Positions 8,338 through 17,303 of a DNA stretch of 64,000 bases are shown here, in pieces. Made by a program: the position numbers and the translations under genes. Source of the DNA: Jeotgalibacillus terrae (GTDB taxonomy: Bacteria > Bacillota > Bacilli > Bacillales > Jeotgalibacillaceae); contig NZ_JAFBDK010000008.1 of NCBI RefSeq assembly GCF_016908195.1, forward strand, positions 62,001-126,000, given 5' to 3'. The notes under the pieces are model-generated. The model did no database searches, was not told where the DNA came from, and saw nothing but the letters and a program-made list of their open reading frames with translations. The stretch's first letter is position 1, and each line of letters begins with the position of its first letter.

Positions 8338-9438
8338 TCAGATTGTCCAGCGGTCATTAATAATGGCGATCAACACCCAATCCCCGCTGCTATTCTTTTC
8401 AAATACAAGATTCAGACTTTGCCAATCCATATAATCGAATTCTGCTGTTCCTTCATAGGAATACTCCACTACTCTTCCTGCAGGATATTTCTGTCTAATC
8501 AATTCTCCTGTAGACATATGCTTTGAGCGGTCGTAACGCGTCTTAGATTCATACACTGCATCCATCAGCCACTCATCGTAATAGGCTGCCGGTGTCAGTT
8601 CAAGCGGAAAACCGGAGCCATCCTGATCTCCCCAGTAATAAACATCAGAATCACTCATGAAACCATCAAGCTCCAACGCACTGAACTGTACGCCGCCATG
8701 ATCAATACAGTTGCCGGCATAAGGGCAGAACGTCAGCGGTTCTTCACCCATATACGCTGCAAGATCTCCAAATTCTTCGTTTTGTAAATGGGCAAGTATA
8801 TCATTTGCAGTTTCTAAAAGGGATTGATACTGCGGGACTAACGTTGGTTCAATCGCGCGTGCAAGAAATGCTGCGAACTGGCCTCTTGTAATTTTTTCAT
8901 AAGGTCTGAACGTGCCATCAGGATAACCGGTGGTCACGCCGTGTTCCTTCAGCTTAGCTACTGCCTTTGCCATCTCACCCTCACCTGTCACATCGCTGAA
9001 TCCTGCAGGTTCAGCCTCAGCCCACTTGAATGCTCTGGCAAAAATTAAAGCCGCCTGCCCTCTTGTCAGATCCTGATGCGGTCTGAACGTTCCATCACTG
9101 TAACCACTGATATACCCATTCTCAAAAGCTGACATCACATAACCGGAATAATACGCGTGTTCCGGCACATCACTGAACGGAGTCGGCCGCTGCTCTTTAT
9201 AAAGAAAGATTCCTTCACCAATCATTTTCATTGCCTGTGATCTTGTTACCCTGTTATAAGGCCTGAACGTTCCATCATCATACCCATCAATGATTACCTG
9301 TTCATGAAGATAAATGATTTCCCATACAAACGGGTGGTCCATTGGTACATCATCGAATGACACAACACCTTTTGCCTGATTCGGAAAAAGTAAAAACAAA
9401 AGAATAGAAGCCGCTGCTAAGATCCCGAACTTTTTCAT
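8338..9438 (-). CDS. Secreted protein with three SLH (S-layer homology) domains
   Basis: 366 residues. A signal peptide covers about residues 1-25 (MKKFGILAAASILLFLLFPNQAKG). Three tandem SLH domains follow (about 27-210), each with the F-x-D-V and GYxDGTFRPxxxxTRxQ signature. SLH domains anchor proteins to pyruvylated cell-wall polysaccharide. The C-terminal 150 residues (after about 215) are a domain I do not recognise, with two Cys in FCPYAGNCIDHGG. The start has a strong AAAGGAGG site. It is monocistronic, with a terminator just after the stop. Confidence 0.88.
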   Translation of the reverse strand: MKKFGILAAASILLFLLFPNQAKGVVSFDDVPMDHPFVWEIIYLHEQVIIDGYDDGTFRPYNRVTRSQAMKMIGEGIFLYKEQRPTPFSDVPEHAYYSGYVMSAFENGYISGYSDGTFRPHQDLTRGQAALIFARAFKWAEAEPAGFSDVTGEGEMAKAVAKLKEHGVTTGYPDGTFRPYEKITRGQFAAFLARAIEPTLVPQYQSLLETANDILAHLQNEEFGDLAAYMGEEPLTFCPYAGNCIDHGGVQFSALELDGFMSDSDVYYWGDQDGSGFPLELTPAAYYDEWLMDAVYESKTRYDRSKHMSTGELIRQKYPAGRVVEYSYEGTAEFDYMDWQSLNLVFEKNSSGDWVLIAIINDRWTI

Positions 9439-9520
9439 GGGAAAACGCCTCCTTTTGCTTTTTATTATATCATTTTTAAATATATATAATTTGAATGTTC
9501 TGAAATTTTATTTCCGCATC

Positions 9521-9556
9521 AAAAAAGACCCGTTCGTAAGTGAACAGGTCTTTTTT
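9521..9556. terminator. Bidirectional intrinsic terminator
   Basis: AAAAAAGACC and GGTCTTTTTT, with inner GTTC/GAAC pairing, give a symmetric stem with A and T tracts. It lies beyond the palindromic repeat after the YczE-like gene and upstream of the SLH gene. Confidence 0.85.
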
Positions 9557-9586
9557 CTATGCTTATTAAAGTAAAATGATGTATTT

Positions 9587-9712
9587 GCACAGCTGATGAT
9601 TGGAGTGTAAGGCGGTGACTCCTGCGGCAGGAAGGGACAGGTGGGACAGGCGAAGCCTGATCACCGCCCGGCCGCGGAAAGCTTCCGCCTGAAGCGTAAA
9701 TCATCAGCCAAC
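9587..9712. repeat. Interspersed imperfect palindromic repeat, copy A
   Basis: The ends GCACAGCTGATGATTGGAG and AATCATCAGCCAAC are inverted, with internal inverted segments such as AAGGCGG/CCGCC and AGGCGAAGCCT. It is GC-richer than its surroundings and has no convincing gene. It belongs with the copies near 33.88 and 48.48 kb. I recall similar elements in many Bacillaceae genomes; they look like non-autonomous palindromic elements. Confidence 0.8.
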
Positions 9713-9730
9713 TTATTGAGAGACTACTTT

Positions 9731-10360
9731 TTAAAGCACAACCTCTGTTTCATTCGTCAGTCGCTTCCGTGTATTCGTAACCGGAGTAATGAACAGCTGA
9801 ATCAGCGTGCCGATTCCAAATGCCACAATCACCGTTCCAAGCCCGATCGGTCCTCCGAATAGAAATGCGATCACAAGTACACTTACTTCCATCACAGTTT
9901 TTGAGAATGCAAGACTCTTACCTGTGCGCGTCTGAATTGCAATCATCAGACTGTCAATTGGATTTCTCGCAAAGTTTGCCTGCAGATAGAATGTGATACC
10001 GACTGCAATAATAATAACCCCTGCAGCAAGCATCATCGCTCTTACTGGCATTGCGAGCGACTCAATTCCGGCAAAAGCTACAAGCAGCCAGAAATCCATA
10101 AACACACCGATGAGAAAAATCGTAATAATGGCCAGGAAATCCGGCATTTTCTTCATTAAATATCCATTTAACAGAATCAAAATGATTCCGAGTATAAACA
10201 CCCATGTCCCAACCGTAAAACCGATTGTTTCTGATAAACCTACATATAAAGCATCCCATGGTCCAACGCCAAGATCTGCAACGATCATCATACTGATTCC
10301 AAATGACAGCAGCAGTAATCCAAGCAGATAAAACATTCCTATAATTAAACCTTTTTTCAA
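9731..10360 (-). CDS. YczE/YyaS/YitT-like integral membrane protein
   Basis: 209 residues with about five hydrophobic segments and the family motif G-x-S-M-M-I-x-A-D-L-G-V-G-P-W-D-A-L near residues 22-38. YczE of B. subtilis is a membrane protein of unclear biochemical function that affects lipopeptide production. The start is a TTG at 10360 preceded by AGAGGTG. The gene stands alone and no substrate can be inferred. Confidence 0.75.
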   Translation of the reverse strand: MKKGLIIGMFYLLGLLLLSFGISMMIVADLGVGPWDALYVGLSETIGFTVGTWVFILGIILILLNGYLMKKMPDFLAIITIFLIGVFMDFWLLVAFAGIESLAMPVRAMMLAAGVIIIAVGITFYLQANFARNPIDSLMIAIQTRTGKSLAFSKTVMEVSVLVIAFLFGGPIGLGTVIVAFGIGTLIQLFITPVTNTRKRLTNETEVVL

Positions 10361-10442
10361 GATGGCACCTCTTCTTTTTAAGATCTACCAGAATATCTTA
10401 ACATGCAGAAGAGGTCCGTACCACCAAAATAATGATGATTGA

Positions 10443-11570
10443 TTACACTTCCTGAATAGATGTGATTTTCCACACATTGTTTTCAAGCTTAAAAAATATC
10501 TTAAGCATCGTCTCTCCATCACGATTTACCGCTGCGACATAGCTCTCAGTATCAGAAAGGTATACTTCAATTAATTGTCCTGTTAAATGTTCATACATAG
10601 GGCCATTGGTTAAGGCAATTGACAATTCTTCATATCCGGTATACTGTCCATAATCTGCTTCATCACTGAATAGAATTCCTCTTCTTTCATTGTATATCGA
10701 ATTAAATACCTGAATGATGTTCACAGGAGAAAGATCTCTTAACTCCCGGTCATCGGGGTTTTCAGAGATGCTCAGAATTATCTGATTGATATCTTCATAA
10801 TCGTAGCCGTTAAATGGTATTGCATTTCCGGTAAACAAATTCTCATTCACAGAGTCAGGATCAAATTGAGTATATGGTGGTCCGAAGTCCGGTTCTAATA
10901 TGGCTCCGCTTTCCGGACTGCCATCAGTCGGGTCAAATCCAATTGATAATGTGTGGGTGAGGAGTGCCACTTCCTTGCTGTTTTGAGGCTCTATGCCATA
11001 TATTTTCTGGTAGGTCGTTACATAACCGCGAAGCTGAATTTTACTTGAATTCAGCTGAACCGGAAAGGTATCCTGTGCTATATTTCTCGGTTCAAAAACA
11101 GGTTGGAAGCTGTTTTCCGGAAATGACATTTCACCTGTCAGCTTAATTTCTTTCTCAAAGTGAATATATGAGCCTCCCTTATTATTTTCAGGTGCAACGA
11201 TATAGGTGGCTACCCAGCCATTAAGTGCATCTCCCACTTGAATGGTCCTTAAGTCAATTTCTTCAGTCTGCTCAGTCGTTTCTTCTGTCTCCTCAACAAC
11301 ATCCTCAGTCTCAGTCTCGACTGTTTCCTCAATTTCCTCCTGCTCCTCCGGCTGATCAAGCGGCACACTATCCTGCTCCTCCACCCCTGTCAGCTGAACG
11401 ACCAAAAACAGAGCTGCCGCGGCTGCAATACCTGACAAACTGATCGGCAGCCACTTATTCGGACGTTTTTTCTTTTTATTGATCTTCTCCCATACAGCAT
11501 TTCTGTCTTCACTTGAAAATTCCGAATGAACAGGCCAGTTGATACGTTCCGGAAGCTTTTCCTTACTCAT
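10443..11570 (-). CDS. Membrane anti-sigma-like protein paired with an ECF sigma factor
   Basis: About 375 residues from ATG 11570, which has AAGGGGGA upstream. About 42 cytoplasmic residues are followed by one membrane helix (LSGIAAAAALFLVVQL, near 45-62). A strongly acidic E/T-rich linker (about 68-105) leads into a roughly 260-residue extracytoplasmic domain I cannot name. The start overlaps the sigma-factor stop by 8 bases, the classic arrangement for a cognate anti-sigma factor. No zinc-binding ZAS motif is visible, so inhibition is inferred from context and topology only. Confidence 0.7.
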   Translation of the reverse strand: MSKEKLPERINWPVHSEFSSEDRNAVWEKINKKKKRPNKWLPISLSGIAAAAALFLVVQLTGVEEQDSVPLDQPEEQEEIEETVETETEDVVEETEETTEQTEEIDLRTIQVGDALNGWVATYIVAPENNKGGSYIHFEKEIKLTGEMSFPENSFQPVFEPRNIAQDTFPVQLNSSKIQLRGYVTTYQKIYGIEPQNSKEVALLTHTLSIGFDPTDGSPESGAILEPDFGPPYTQFDPDSVNENLFTGNAIPFNGYDYEDINQIILSISENPDDRELRDLSPVNIIQVFNSIYNERRGILFSDEADYGQYTGYEELSIALTNGPMYEHLTGQLIEVYLSDTESYVAAVNRDGETMLKIFFKLENNVWKITSIQEV

Positions 11571-12102
11571 GACCAGTCCCCCTTCTTTCCTGATATACAT
11601 AGGATGTTTTCAACTTCTCACTTCCGCGTCTGATACGCGTTTTGACTGTGGACAGCGGCAGGTTTAATACATCTGCGATTTCCTGATAGGTCAGTTCCTG
11701 TTCAAAATGTAAAAGAAGCAGCTCACGATATTTCACAGGCATCGCCATCATAAGTGATAACACCTGCTCTTTCTCTTCACGGAGCACTGCCTGATCTTCA
11801 AGTGTAAGCCGCTCTGCTTTTTCACTTTCAAAGGAATGTTCAAATAGATTTACTTTCCGGTGATTCCAGCTTTTTAAGTGATCTTTTGCTTTATTCGCTG
11901 CAATTTTATAGATCCAGGTTTTCATTGAAGCTCTTCCCTCGAACGTCTCCCATTTTTCATAGACAGTCACAAACACATCCTGAGAAAGGTCACCTGCTGT
12001 TTCCCAATTTTTCACGTATGTATATATAAAACGTTTAATCGCTGTACCGTATTCATTCATGACAGCTTCGAGCCCTTCACGTTTCCCTGCAGAAGATTGC
12101 AT
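11563..12102 (-). CDS. ECF-type RNA polymerase sigma factor
   Basis: 179 residues with sigma region 2 (about 20-85: TAGDLSQDVFVTVYEKW, TWIYKIAANKAKDHLKSW) and region 4 (about 115-165: LLLLHFEQELTYQEIADVLNLPLSTVKTRIRRG). There is no region 1 or 3. It is translationally coupled to the membrane anti-sigma-like gene. A candidate ECF promoter upstream suggests autoregulation. Confidence 0.92.
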   Translation of the reverse strand: MQSSAGKREGLEAVMNEYGTAIKRFIYTYVKNWETAGDLSQDVFVTVYEKWETFEGRASMKTWIYKIAANKAKDHLKSWNHRKVNLFEHSFESEKAERLTLEDQAVLREEKEQVLSLMMAMPVKYRELLLLHFEQELTYQEIADVLNLPLSTVKTRIRRGSEKLKTSYVYQERRGTGHE

Positions 12103-12136
12103 TCACTCACTTCCTCTTTCAGATTGTTACTATATA

Positions 12137-12163
12137 GACGACGGATATTTTATCATCGATTCA
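12137..12163 (-). promoter_or_regulatory. Possible ECF-type autoregulatory promoter
   Basis: On the minus strand TGAATC (12163-12158) is followed after 17 bp by CGTC (12140-12137). This resembles the TGAAAC-N16-CGTC pattern of SigW/SigX-like promoters. It lies about 35-60 bp upstream of the ECF sigma start. Confidence 0.4.
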
Positions 12164-12208
12164 TTATTTTTACAGCACGCTATTTGTTTGAAAATTCCCA
12201 AAACATTC

Positions 12209-12238
12209 TTGACGGATCTTTTTGTAAACGTTTACAAT
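12209..12238 (+). promoter_or_regulatory. Promoter overlapped by a perfect cre (CcpA) site
   Basis: TTGACG (12209-12214) and TACAAT (12233-12238) are 18 bp apart. The palindrome TGTAAACGTTTACA (12223-12236) matches the cre consensus TGWAANCGNTNWCA at every position and overlaps the -10 element. CcpA binding there should block transcription of the acyl-CoA synthetase gene when preferred sugars are present. Confidence 0.85.
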
Positions 12239-12314
12239 AATCAGAGTAAGCATGGGCGCTGAGCGAGCGTTCAATCGACATTTACAACATAGAATATCGA
12301 ACGGGGGAATGGGT

Positions 12315-13895
12315 ATGAATGCTGAAAACTTAATTGCACCTGAACAGTATAATATTGCAAAAGAACTGGACCAGTTTGCATCGGATGATCAGAGAATTGC
12401 GATCAGATGGCTTGATGACAAACAGAACAGACGTGACGTTTCCTATAAAGAGCTTGTTGAACGGACGAATCAGTTCGCACTGGCTTTGAAGAGTAAAGGA
12501 ATCTCTAAAGGCGATAAAGTACTGATTATCCTGCCGAGGATTCCGGAAGCTTATATGAGCTATCTTGCCTGTCTGAAAGCCGGTATTATAGCGATTCCAT
12601 GTTCTGAAATGCTGCGCAAAAAAGACCTTGCCTACCGGATGAAGCATGCAGATGCAAAAGGGGTCATTGCATTTCACGAGACTACAGCTGAAGTTAACGC
12701 CATTGATGAAAAGCTGCAGGCATTACATAACAAACTGATTGTCGGCGGAACTGAAGAAGGCTGGGATTCACTTGAATCACTTGCCAATCAGCAGTCTGCT
12801 GAATACGACGGAGAACCGACTTCCCGTCATGATACAGCTTTTCTTCCTTATACATCAGGAACAACAGGCAATCCTAAAGGCGTCATTCATACACACGCCT
12901 GGGGTTATGCACACGTCAGAACCGCTGCAAAAGAGTGGCTTGGCGTTCAGGAAGGTGACCTCGTATGGGCAACAGCAGCACCCGGCTGGCAGAAGTGGAT
13001 CTGGAGTCCATTCCTTTCAACGATTACACTCGGCGCGACCGCATTTGTCTATCACGGCGGCTTTAACGCTGAAACCTATATGGAATATCTTGAAAAAGAA
13101 AAAATCAATGTACTTTGCTGCACACCGACAGAATACCGTCTGATGGCAAAGCTTGAGAATTTATCATCTTACTCCCTGCCAGAACTGCGCAGTGCAGTCT
13201 CAGCAGGTGAACCGCTGAATCGTCCGGTCATTGAAGCATTCAAAAATGCCTTTAGTGTGATCGTACGCGACGGATATGGTCAGACAGAGAATACACTCCT
13301 GGTCGGCACGCTTCAGGGAATGGAAGTAAAACCTGGTTCTATGGGTAAACCCACGCCTGGTAACAATGTAGAAATTATTGATGAGCACGGCCAGCCTGCT
13401 AAGACAGGTGAAGTCGGGGATATTGCCGTTCATAAAGACTGCCCTGCCCTCTTTACTGAATACTACAATGATCATGAACGCACGCAGGCGGCTTACAGAG
13501 GTGACTGGTATTTAACAGGTGATCAGGCCACGCGTGATGAAGATGGCTACTTCTGGTTTGAAGGACGCAGCGATGATATTATCATCAGCTCAGGGTACAC
13601 GATCGGACCATTTGAAGTAGAAGATGCATTGCTGAAGCATCCTGCTGTCCGTGAATGTGCTGTTGTGGCTGCGCCTGATGAGATCCGCGGCAGTATCGTA
13701 AAAGCTTACGTTGTGCTGCGCGATGACAATGCAACAGGCGACGACTCCCTTGTAAAAGAACTGCAGAATCACACGAAGGAAATGACAGCTCCTTATAAGT
13801 ATCCAAGACAGATTGAATTTATCAGTGAGCTCCCTAAAACCACTTCAGGTAAAATTCGCCGGATTGAGTTGAGACAGAAAGAACAGCAGAAATAA
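12315..13895 (+). CDS. mbcS: Acyl-CoA synthetase, MbcS-like (AMP-forming)
   Basis: About 526 residues from ATG 12315, which has GGGGG 7 bases upstream. The AMP-binding motif YTSGTTGNPKGVIHTH, the DGYGQTE motif, the hinge-region LTGDQATRDEDGYFWFEGRSDD and the C-terminal catalytic lysine in TTSGKIRR are all present. The overall sequence resembles medium/branched-chain acyl-CoA synthetases annotated as MbcS in Firmicutes, which activate carboxylic acids such as 2-methylbutyrate for branched fatty acid synthesis. Exact substrate cannot be read from sequence. A perfect cre over the promoter predicts glucose repression. Confidence 0.8.
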   Translation: MNAENLIAPEQYNIAKELDQFASDDQRIAIRWLDDKQNRRDVSYKELVERTNQFALALKSKGISKGDKVLIILPRIPEAYMSYLACLKAGIIAIPCSEMLRKKDLAYRMKHADAKGVIAFHETTAEVNAIDEKLQALHNKLIVGGTEEGWDSLESLANQQSAEYDGEPTSRHDTAFLPYTSGTTGNPKGVIHTHAWGYAHVRTAAKEWLGVQEGDLVWATAAPGWQKWIWSPFLSTITLGATAFVYHGGFNAETYMEYLEKEKINVLCCTPTEYRLMAKLENLSSYSLPELRSAVSAGEPLNRPVIEAFKNAFSVIVRDGYGQTENTLLVGTLQGMEVKPGSMGKPTPGNNVEIIDEHGQPAKTGEVGDIAVHKDCPALFTEYYNDHERTQAAYRGDWYLTGDQATRDEDGYFWFEGRSDDIIISSGYTIGPFEVEDALLKHPAVRECAVVAAPDEIRGSIVKAYVVLRDDNATGDDSLVKELQNHTKEMTAPYKYPRQIEFISELPKTTSGKIRRIELRQKEQQK

Positions 13896-13896
13896 G

Positions 13897-13932
13897 AAAA
13901 AATCCTGGGACAGATTGTCTCAGGATTTTTTT
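13897..13932. terminator. Terminator after the acyl-CoA synthetase gene
   Basis: AAAAATCCTGGGACA and TGTCTCAGGATTTTTTT form a long stem immediately after the stop codon, with a T tract on the + strand and an A tract on its other side. Confidence 0.85.
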
Positions 13933-14009
13933 AATCGTTTCGCTGCGCTTAGATTCTATTATTAAAAATTCGTTTCCTTCATCTAACAAAATCCTTTTGC
14001 TCCAGCTTT

Positions 14010-14507
14010 TTAATGCTCGTCGTGTCCTTCTTCATCTTCACTCTGCTCATCTTCTCCATGACCGCCCATGTGACTGCTTTCCTGATTGCCGGCATTTTCT
14101 TCAGCCGCAGCAATCTGCTCATCTGTCGGCTCGCCTACATGAAACTGTGTTTTTGGCATCACATGCATATCGCGCGCAGTTGTGTGTGCCTGAACTGTAT
14201 AGACGCTTTCTTCAAACGTATATGGAATCTCATAGACGCCGTTCTCAGTGTGTGACGCTTCTACGCGTTCACTTTCCGTACCTGCAGCATCATTCCAGAT
14301 CTCAAACAGTACTTCGTTCGCATCCTCAACGGCTTCCCCGCCCTGTGTGACTTCCGCCTGCAGCACTGTCTCTTCACCCGGAACTGCATCTTCTGGAACC
14401 ATGATCTCCACTTCCACCATTTCAGGCAATTCATTCGCAGCTTCTTCCTCCTGAGAACAGGCAGCAAGCAGCATCACTGCCATTAATCCGATCATCCATT
14501 TCTTCAT
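14010..14507 (-). CDS. YtkA-like (FixH-like) lipoprotein with His-rich C-terminus
   Basis: About 165 residues from ATG 14507, with AAAGGAG upstream. The lipoprotein signal MKKWMIGLMAVMLLAAC ends in lipobox LAAC. A YtkA-like beta domain covers about residues 35-125. The last 25 residues are rich in His, Asp and Glu (SSHMGGHGED and EEGHDEH) and could bind a metal. It ends the operon that begins with the response regulator at 17204, downstream of a Sco-type copper protein, so a role in copper delivery or sensing at the membrane surface is plausible but inferred. Confidence 0.78.
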   Translation of the reverse strand: MKKWMIGLMAVMLLAACSQEEEAANELPEMVEVEIMVPEDAVPGEETVLQAEVTQGGEAVEDANEVLFEIWNDAAGTESERVEASHTENGVYEIPYTFEESVYTVQAHTTARDMHVMPKTQFHVGEPTDEQIAAAEENAGNQESSHMGGHGEDEQSEDEEGHDEH

Positions 14508-14602
14508 AGTCAGTTTCTCCTTTTCAACAACAATACACTCAGTATAGCCGGTCAATGTGAAATGAACGTGAAGTCCTTTTAACATTCACATTTTATTCAA
14601 AC

Positions 14603-15157
14603 TTACTGCAGTTGTTTCACATCATCAACAATCTTTCCGACTGTATTTTCTTCTGTAAAATTATACTCGCTGAAAATTCTGCCTTCCTGGTCAATCACAT
14701 AAAATGTCACACCATGAAGCACCTGATCAGCGTCATCCGGCTTATTCACAAGTGATTGAAATTCTTCTCTCGCAAACTCCTCGATTTCCTGCTGGCTGTA
14801 CCCGGTCAGCATGTGCCAGTTGCTGTCATCTTCTGTGAATTGACCGAGAAACTCAGCCAGCTTCTCAGGCGTATCCACTTCAGGATCTACGCTGAATGAT
14901 ACAATTTCCGCTTCAAGTCCTTCTTCTTTCAGTGATGCCTGAATATCAGCCATTTTAAATGTCATTGGCGGGCAGACGGTATCGCAGTTTGTAAAAATAA
15001 AGTCCGCAATCCATACCTTTCCCTCAAGCTCAGTGCTACTGAAAGCTTCACCGTGCTGGTCTGTATATTCAAAGCTGCTGACTGGCGGAGTATCCGGTTC
15101 GCTGCTGCAAGCTGTAAGCAGCATTGTAAATATGATCATCATCATCCACTTCTTCAT
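14603..15157 (-). CDS. SCO1/SenC-family copper chaperone lipoprotein
   Basis: 184 residues with lipobox LTAC at Cys16. A thioredoxin-like Sco domain follows with the copper-binding motif FTNCDTVCPP and the distal conserved His in VLHGVTFYVID. Sco proteins deliver copper to the CuA centre of cytochrome c oxidase; the B. subtilis homologue is YpmQ. The start overlaps the histidine kinase stop (ATGA). Being in a two-component operon suggests induction by an envelope or redox signal. Confidence 0.88.
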   Translation of the reverse strand: MKKWMMMIIFTMLLTACSSEPDTPPVSSFEYTDQHGEAFSSTELEGKVWIADFIFTNCDTVCPPMTFKMADIQASLKEEGLEAEIVSFSVDPEVDTPEKLAEFLGQFTEDDSNWHMLTGYSQQEIEEFAREEFQSLVNKPDDADQVLHGVTFYVIDQEGRIFSEYNFTEENTVGKIVDDVKQLQ

Positions 15158-16530
15158 TCTGACTGTCCTTCTTTCGGAATTGTAATATGAATCTCGAACG
15201 CTTCTGACTCAGTGTCTATCATGAATGTTCCATCCATCAGCCGGACTAACTCTTTCACAATTGCAAGACCAAGCCCTGTCCCGCCCGACTGACGGTTCCG
15301 GTCGCGGTCAGCTCTGTAAAAGCGCTCACCCAGCCGTTTTTTATCAGCTGCAGTAATGGTTGAATCATTTACCATCATCAGCTTCATCTGATGCTGGTCC
15401 TCATTTAGAAGAATCATTACATCCGATGCTGGCGGTGCATACTTTACTGCATTTTCAATCAGATTATAAAAGATCTGCTGCAGCCTTTTTGCATCCTGCA
15501 CCACAATCAACTCTTCATCAGCTTCAAGCTGAAATGTTAATGATTTTTCTTTTATAGATAGTGAAAAGGTCTGGACAGTTTCATAAAGCAGATCTGCAAC
15601 TGCAAGCGGGTGTCTGTCAAATTCAGCATAGCCTTCCTGCAGGCGATTCAGCTCTGTCAGATCTGACAACAGCGTATTCATCCGCTGCACTTCACTTTCA
15701 ATCACTGAAAGAATCAGCTCTTTGTCCTCGTCACTCTTTTTCAGACGCTCTGTATAACTCTGAATATAAGTGAGCGGCGTTCTGACTTCATGCATGATAT
15801 CAGCGAGAAACTCCTGCTGTCTTTCTCCCTGATACTGCAGCGCCTCGCTCATTCTGTTAAGCGCAGCAGATACCTGCCCGATCTCGTCCATCTGCTTCAC
15901 TTCAAGCCTGTTCTCATATTCGCCGGCTGACACTTTTTTTGAAAAGGATTCAATCGAAGCTAGCGGTCTGAATAACGACTGTCTGATTCTGCTGACAAAC
16001 AGGCTGAGCACAATAAAAAACAAAATGCCTGCACCAATTAAGAGAGGAATGCTGCTGCCAAACACTTGCGCAAGCCCTTCAAGCGGCACGAATATATAGA
16101 CATAGCCTGCAGTCGATGTGCCATCTGTGATCGGATAGACACCGCCAATCACTTCCCGGCCATAATGATCCACAAACCCTTCCTTGATCATTGACTGCCC
16201 GTCTAACAATGCCGCGCGATCTGATTCCTCCACCAGCATCTCCCCGTCTATTTCATACGGAAACAGCCGATTCAGTTCGTCCAGGTCGTCTGCGACAAGC
16301 ACTTCATATTCAGATACCACGTTATACCAGTGGATTTTTTCAATAATCTCTTCAGTCAGTTCACCTGAATGATAATGTGCAGCCGTACGCTGCCCCTGCG
16401 ATTCCACTGATTCCCTCACCGTTGTCAAATAAAGGTCTCTATAAGTAAAGTGCAGAAAAATAAATGCCGCAAGCAGTGTCACGCCAATACTTCCAACAAG
16501 TAGAAAAAGAATCTTCCGGCTGAACGTCAC
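15154..16530 (-). CDS. Sensor histidine kinase
   Basis: 458 residues. TM1 is near 8-28, an extracytoplasmic sensor covers about 30-160, TM2 is near 163-183, and HAMP follows to about 235. HisKA has its phospho-acceptor His in DIMHEVRTPLTY (about residue 248), and HATPase carries YNLIENAVKYAPP and GTGLGLAIVKEL. The start overlaps the response regulator stop by 4 bases. It resembles envelope-sensing OmpR-class kinases. The ligand is unknown; the Sco and YtkA-like neighbours hint at copper, redox or respiratory stress. Confidence 0.9.
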   Translation of the reverse strand: MTFSRKILFLLVGSIGVTLLAAFIFLHFTYRDLYLTTVRESVESQGQRTAAHYHSGELTEEIIEKIHWYNVVSEYEVLVADDLDELNRLFPYEIDGEMLVEESDRAALLDGQSMIKEGFVDHYGREVIGGVYPITDGTSTAGYVYIFVPLEGLAQVFGSSIPLLIGAGILFFIVLSLFVSRIRQSLFRPLASIESFSKKVSAGEYENRLEVKQMDEIGQVSAALNRMSEALQYQGERQQEFLADIMHEVRTPLTYIQSYTERLKKSDEDKELILSVIESEVQRMNTLLSDLTELNRLQEGYAEFDRHPLAVADLLYETVQTFSLSIKEKSLTFQLEADEELIVVQDAKRLQQIFYNLIENAVKYAPPASDVMILLNEDQHQMKLMMVNDSTITAADKKRLGERFYRADRDRNRQSGGTGLGLAIVKELVRLMDGTFMIDTESEAFEIHITIPKEGQSE

Positions 16531-17204
16531 GATGATGCCTCCAGCCTGTATCCGACACCGCGCACCGTTTTTATCCGGTCACTCTCTTCCGGCAGCTTCA
16601 TCCGGAGGGTCTTCATATGCGTATCCACCGTGCGCTCAGAACCGGGATAATCCGGCCCCCATACGAGCTCCATAATCCTCGATCTCGTCACCGTATGCCC
16701 CTCATGTTTTACAAGCAGTGCAAGCATTTCGAATTCCTTCTTCGTTAAAGGCACAAGCCTGCCCTCAGACTTTGCCTCCATATATTCAAGGTCAAGTGAC
16801 AGTTTCCCTGAACTGATCACCTGTGAAGGCTGCCGTAATCCTGCACGCCTGATCACCGTTTCAATCCGCGCAATCAGCTCTCCTGAATGAAACGGCTTTA
16901 CCATATAATCATCCGCTCCAAGGCGCAATCCCTTTACCTTATCTAGCTCTTCGCCTCTTGCAGAGAGAAAAATAAAAGGAATATCTGAACGCTTCCTGAT
17001 CTCCTCAAGCAGTTCAAAACCGTCCATAAACGGCATCATAATATCCACAACCAGCACATCCGGCTGAGCTCGCTCAAAAAGCTGCAGCGCCTCCACTCCG
17101 TTTGCAGCTTCTGATACCTGATACTGTTCTTCTTTTAAAAAAGAGGCAATCAGCTCTCTCATTGGCTGTTCGTCCTCCACCACCAGCACTTTATAGCCTG
17201 ACAT
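16527..17204 (-). CDS. OmpR/PhoB-family response regulator
   Basis: 225 residues. The receiver domain (1-120) has acidic pocket ED at 10-11, phospho-acceptor Asp54 in VVDIMMP, and Lys in YMVKPF. The winged-helix output domain (about 130-225) contains LTKKEFEMLALLVKHEG and RTVDTHMKTLRMKL. It is first in the operon with its kinase, Sco and YtkA-like lipoprotein. Three 11-bp direct repeats directly upstream fit binding of an OmpR-type dimer, implying autoregulation. Confidence 0.92.
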   Translation of the reverse strand: MSGYKVLVVEDEQPMRELIASFLKEEQYQVSEAANGVEALQLFERAQPDVLVVDIMMPFMDGFELLEEIRKRSDIPFIFLSARGEELDKVKGLRLGADDYMVKPFHSGELIARIETVIRRAGLRQPSQVISSGKLSLDLEYMEAKSEGRLVPLTKKEFEMLALLVKHEGHTVTRSRIMELVWGPDYPGSERTVDTHMKTLRMKLPEESDRIKTVRGVGYRLEASS

Positions 17205-17241
17205 CTATTGATTCACCTGCTTTTAATGAAATGATACCGCT

Positions 17242-17275
17242 ATTGTATCAGTTTTGTGTGAAGTTTGAGTGAAGT
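17242..17275 (-). promoter_or_regulatory. Three 11-bp direct repeats and -10 box upstream of the response regulator
   Basis: On the + strand the repeats are TTGTATCAGTT (17243-17253), TTGTGTGAAGT (17254-17264) and TTGAGTGAAGT (17265-17275), with exact 11-bp spacing as typical for OmpR/PhoB-class sites. A minus-strand -10 box TACAAT (17247-17242) overlaps the first repeat and no good -35 box is present, consistent with activator-dependent transcription. Confidence 0.7.
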
Positions 17276-17303
17276 TGGGGTTTTGGGGCAGGCTGGTGTG
17301 ATG

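Noticed and set aside
12739-13143. 134-codon frame inside the acyl-CoA synthetase gene
   Set aside because: Out-of-frame shadow of a gene with all catalytic motifs.
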